Shown: in pieces, positions 63,015 to 64,000 of the stretch
How positions within the stretch are numbered: the stretch's first letter is position 1
Layout of the letters: each line of letters starts with the position of its first letter
Assembly (NCBI RefSeq): GCF_013460135.1
Contig: NZ_CP038155.1
Location: forward strand, 2,046,001 to 2,110,000
Direction: 5' to 3'
From: Arsenophonus endosymbiont of Aphis craccivora
GTDB taxonomy: Bacteria > Pseudomonadota > Gammaproteobacteria > Enterobacterales > Enterobacteriaceae
Length of the DNA stretch: 64,000 nt
Translations under genes and position numbers: made by a program
Notes under the pieces: model-generated
Databases searched by the model: none
Told to the model about the DNA's origin: nothing
Seen by the model: only the letters and a program-made list of their open reading frames with translations

Positions 63015-64000
63015 GGCTTTGTTGAATAAATCGAACTTTTAGGTGATTGGCGGAGCTGATCGCTAAATTCGTTTCAACATCAGGTCCCCATGGCAAAGCA
63101 AAAGTTTAAAATTACCAACTGGCCCGCGTACAACAAGGCACTCAGACAACGCGGTTCCCTGACGGTCTGGCTTGATGAGTCGGCCATCGCTGGATGGACT
63201 GACAGTTCTTCGCCTGAAGGTCGTGGCCGGCCGCTTTACTACAGCGATATGGCTGTTACCACTGTCCTGATGATGAAGCGTGTGTTTAACCTGTCGCTCC
63301 GGGCATTACAGGGCTTCGTTGATTCGATTTTTAAACTCATGTCTTTGCCGCTGTGCTGTCCGGACTACTCGCTGGTCAGCAGACGAGCAAAGAGCGTCAA
63401 CATCAGCATAAAAACGCCAACGCGTGGTGAAATCTCGCATCTGGTCATCGACAGTACCGGTCTGAAGGTCTTTGGCGAAGGTGAATGGAAAGTCAGGCAG
63501 CATGGGGCTGACAGACGAAGAGTGTGGCGCAAGCTTCATCTGGCAGCAGACAGTGTGACTCATGAGATTATCTGTGCCGACTTATCGCTCAGCGGAACGA
63601 CAGATGCGCAGGCACTGCCGGGCCTGATTAACCAAACCCACCGGAAAATCAGGGAAGTGTTAGCAGACGGTGCTTATGACGCCTGTTACTGCCACGACGC
63701 GTTGCTAAGAAAGAAAATCAGGCCCCTTATCCCGCCGCGAAGCGGAGCGAAATACTGGCCGGACAAGTACCATGAACGTAACCATGCGGTGGCGAATCAG
63801 CGTCTGAGCAGGAGTAATGATATGTGGAAAAAGAAAGTGGGTTATCACCGGCGTTCAGTGGCAGAAACAGCGATGTTCCGCATAAAAACTTTGCTGGGTG
63901 GCCATCTGAGGCTGCGTGACTATGAGGCTCAGGTAGGTGAAGCAATGGCGATGGTCAAAGCGCTGAACCGTATGACGTTGTTGGGTATGCCACACAGCGT
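63015..64000 (+). mobile_element. IS5-family insertion sequence, copy 8, runs off the window
   Basis: Left inverted repeat GGCTTTGTTGAATAAATC at 63015, preceded by ATTTTTTTG. The right end is outside the window, so a target duplication cannot be judged. The 986 bp seen match the complete copies. Confidence 0.96.
63090..64000 (+). CDS. IS5/IS903-type DDE transposase (open to window edge)
   Basis: The frame from MAKQKFKITNW is open for all 303 codons present, with D121, D193 and E259. It shares EVLADGAYD with copy 6 but keeps W in GEGEWKVRQ. It is probably intact; only the last four or so residues are outside the window. Confidence 0.93.
   Translation, partial: MAKQKFKITNWPAYNKALRQRGSLTVWLDESAIAGWTDSSSPEGRGRPLYYSDMAVTTVLMMKRVFNLSLRALQGFVDSIFKLMSLPLCCPDYSLVSRRAKSVNISIKTPTRGEISHLVIDSTGLKVFGEGEWKVRQHGADRRRVWRKLHLAADSVTHEIICADLSLSGTTDAQALPGLINQTHRKIREVLADGAYDACYCHDALLRKKIRPLIPPRSGAKYWPDKYHERNHAVANQRLSRSNDMWKKKVGYHRRSVAETAMFRIKTLLGGHLRLRDYEAQVGEAMAMVKALNRMTLLGMPHS

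Overview
The window looks like the chromosome of an AT-rich gammaproteobacterium of the order Enterobacterales that is in an early phase of genome decay, most likely an insect symbiont of the Arsenophonus type. This assignment is an inference. The gene content and order are enterobacterial (bio-uvrB-ybhK-moa-ybhL-ybhRSFG-rhlE-dinG, moeAB-rhtA-dps, and gnd-yegH-asmA-dcd-udk-mrp-metG-yohJK-sanA-yeiB-folE match Escherichia coli neighbourhoods). Coding sequence is AT-rich, about twenty ordinary genes are broken by nonsense codons, frameshifts or deletions, and one GC-richer insertion sequence is present eight times.

Layout. 1-327 is a 3'-truncated hscA. 328-6489 is an island bounded by IS copies: a truncated GNAT acetyltransferase, a LuxR-type regulator, a decayed Rpn-family nuclease gene, and a decayed pentapeptide-repeat gene whose C-terminus matches SopA/NleL HECT-like E3 ubiquitin ligase effectors. 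7060-9343 holds typA/bipA and an unrecognised truncated reading frame. 10421-12997 holds an aldo/keto reductase and a DASS-family carboxylate transporter with a ten-G tract in its coding strand. 14626-29944 is a conserved housekeeping block (gnd, yegH, asmA, dcd, broken udk, mrp, metG, yohJ, yohK, sanA, IS-split yeiB, folE). 31862-44639 holds moeA (5'-truncated), moeB (split by an IS1595-family element), broken LOG-family and rhtA genes, dps, a PhnA-domain gene, broken dinG, sseA, a GlsB/YeaQ-type gene, and broken dusC and rhlE. 44888-49839 is the ybhGFSR exporter locus with only ybhG intact. 49901-53088 is ybhL, moaE, moaD, moaC, a broken moaA and a Moco riboswitch. 53379-62680 is ybhK, uvrB, the bio locus (bioD, bioF and bioB broken; bioC and bioA open) and pgl. 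An IS copy runs off the right edge.

How the genes work together. Two pathways are visibly collapsing. Molybdenum cofactor synthesis is damaged at both loci: moaA and moaE are broken, moaB is absent, moaD has lost its stop codon and reads into moaE, moeA lacks its start and moeB is split. Only moaC is clean, and the riboswitch now precedes a dead moaA. Biotin synthesis has lost bioB, bioF (including the PLP lysine) and bioD, while bioC, bioA and a BirA-like operator remain. Core functions remain open: translation (metG, typA), the pentose phosphate pathway (gnd, pgl), Fe-S carrier (mrp), folate (folE), nucleotide supply (dcd), DNA repair (uvrB with a LexA box) and stress defence (dps).

The IS5/IS903-type copies explain much of the architecture. 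Three (13209, 27722 and 36787) have perfect 9-bp target duplications and sit inside conserved gene order. Three (328, 9344 and 30801) have none and sit where gene order breaks or genes are truncated, as expected if recombination between copies, or adjacent deletion, reshaped the chromosome.
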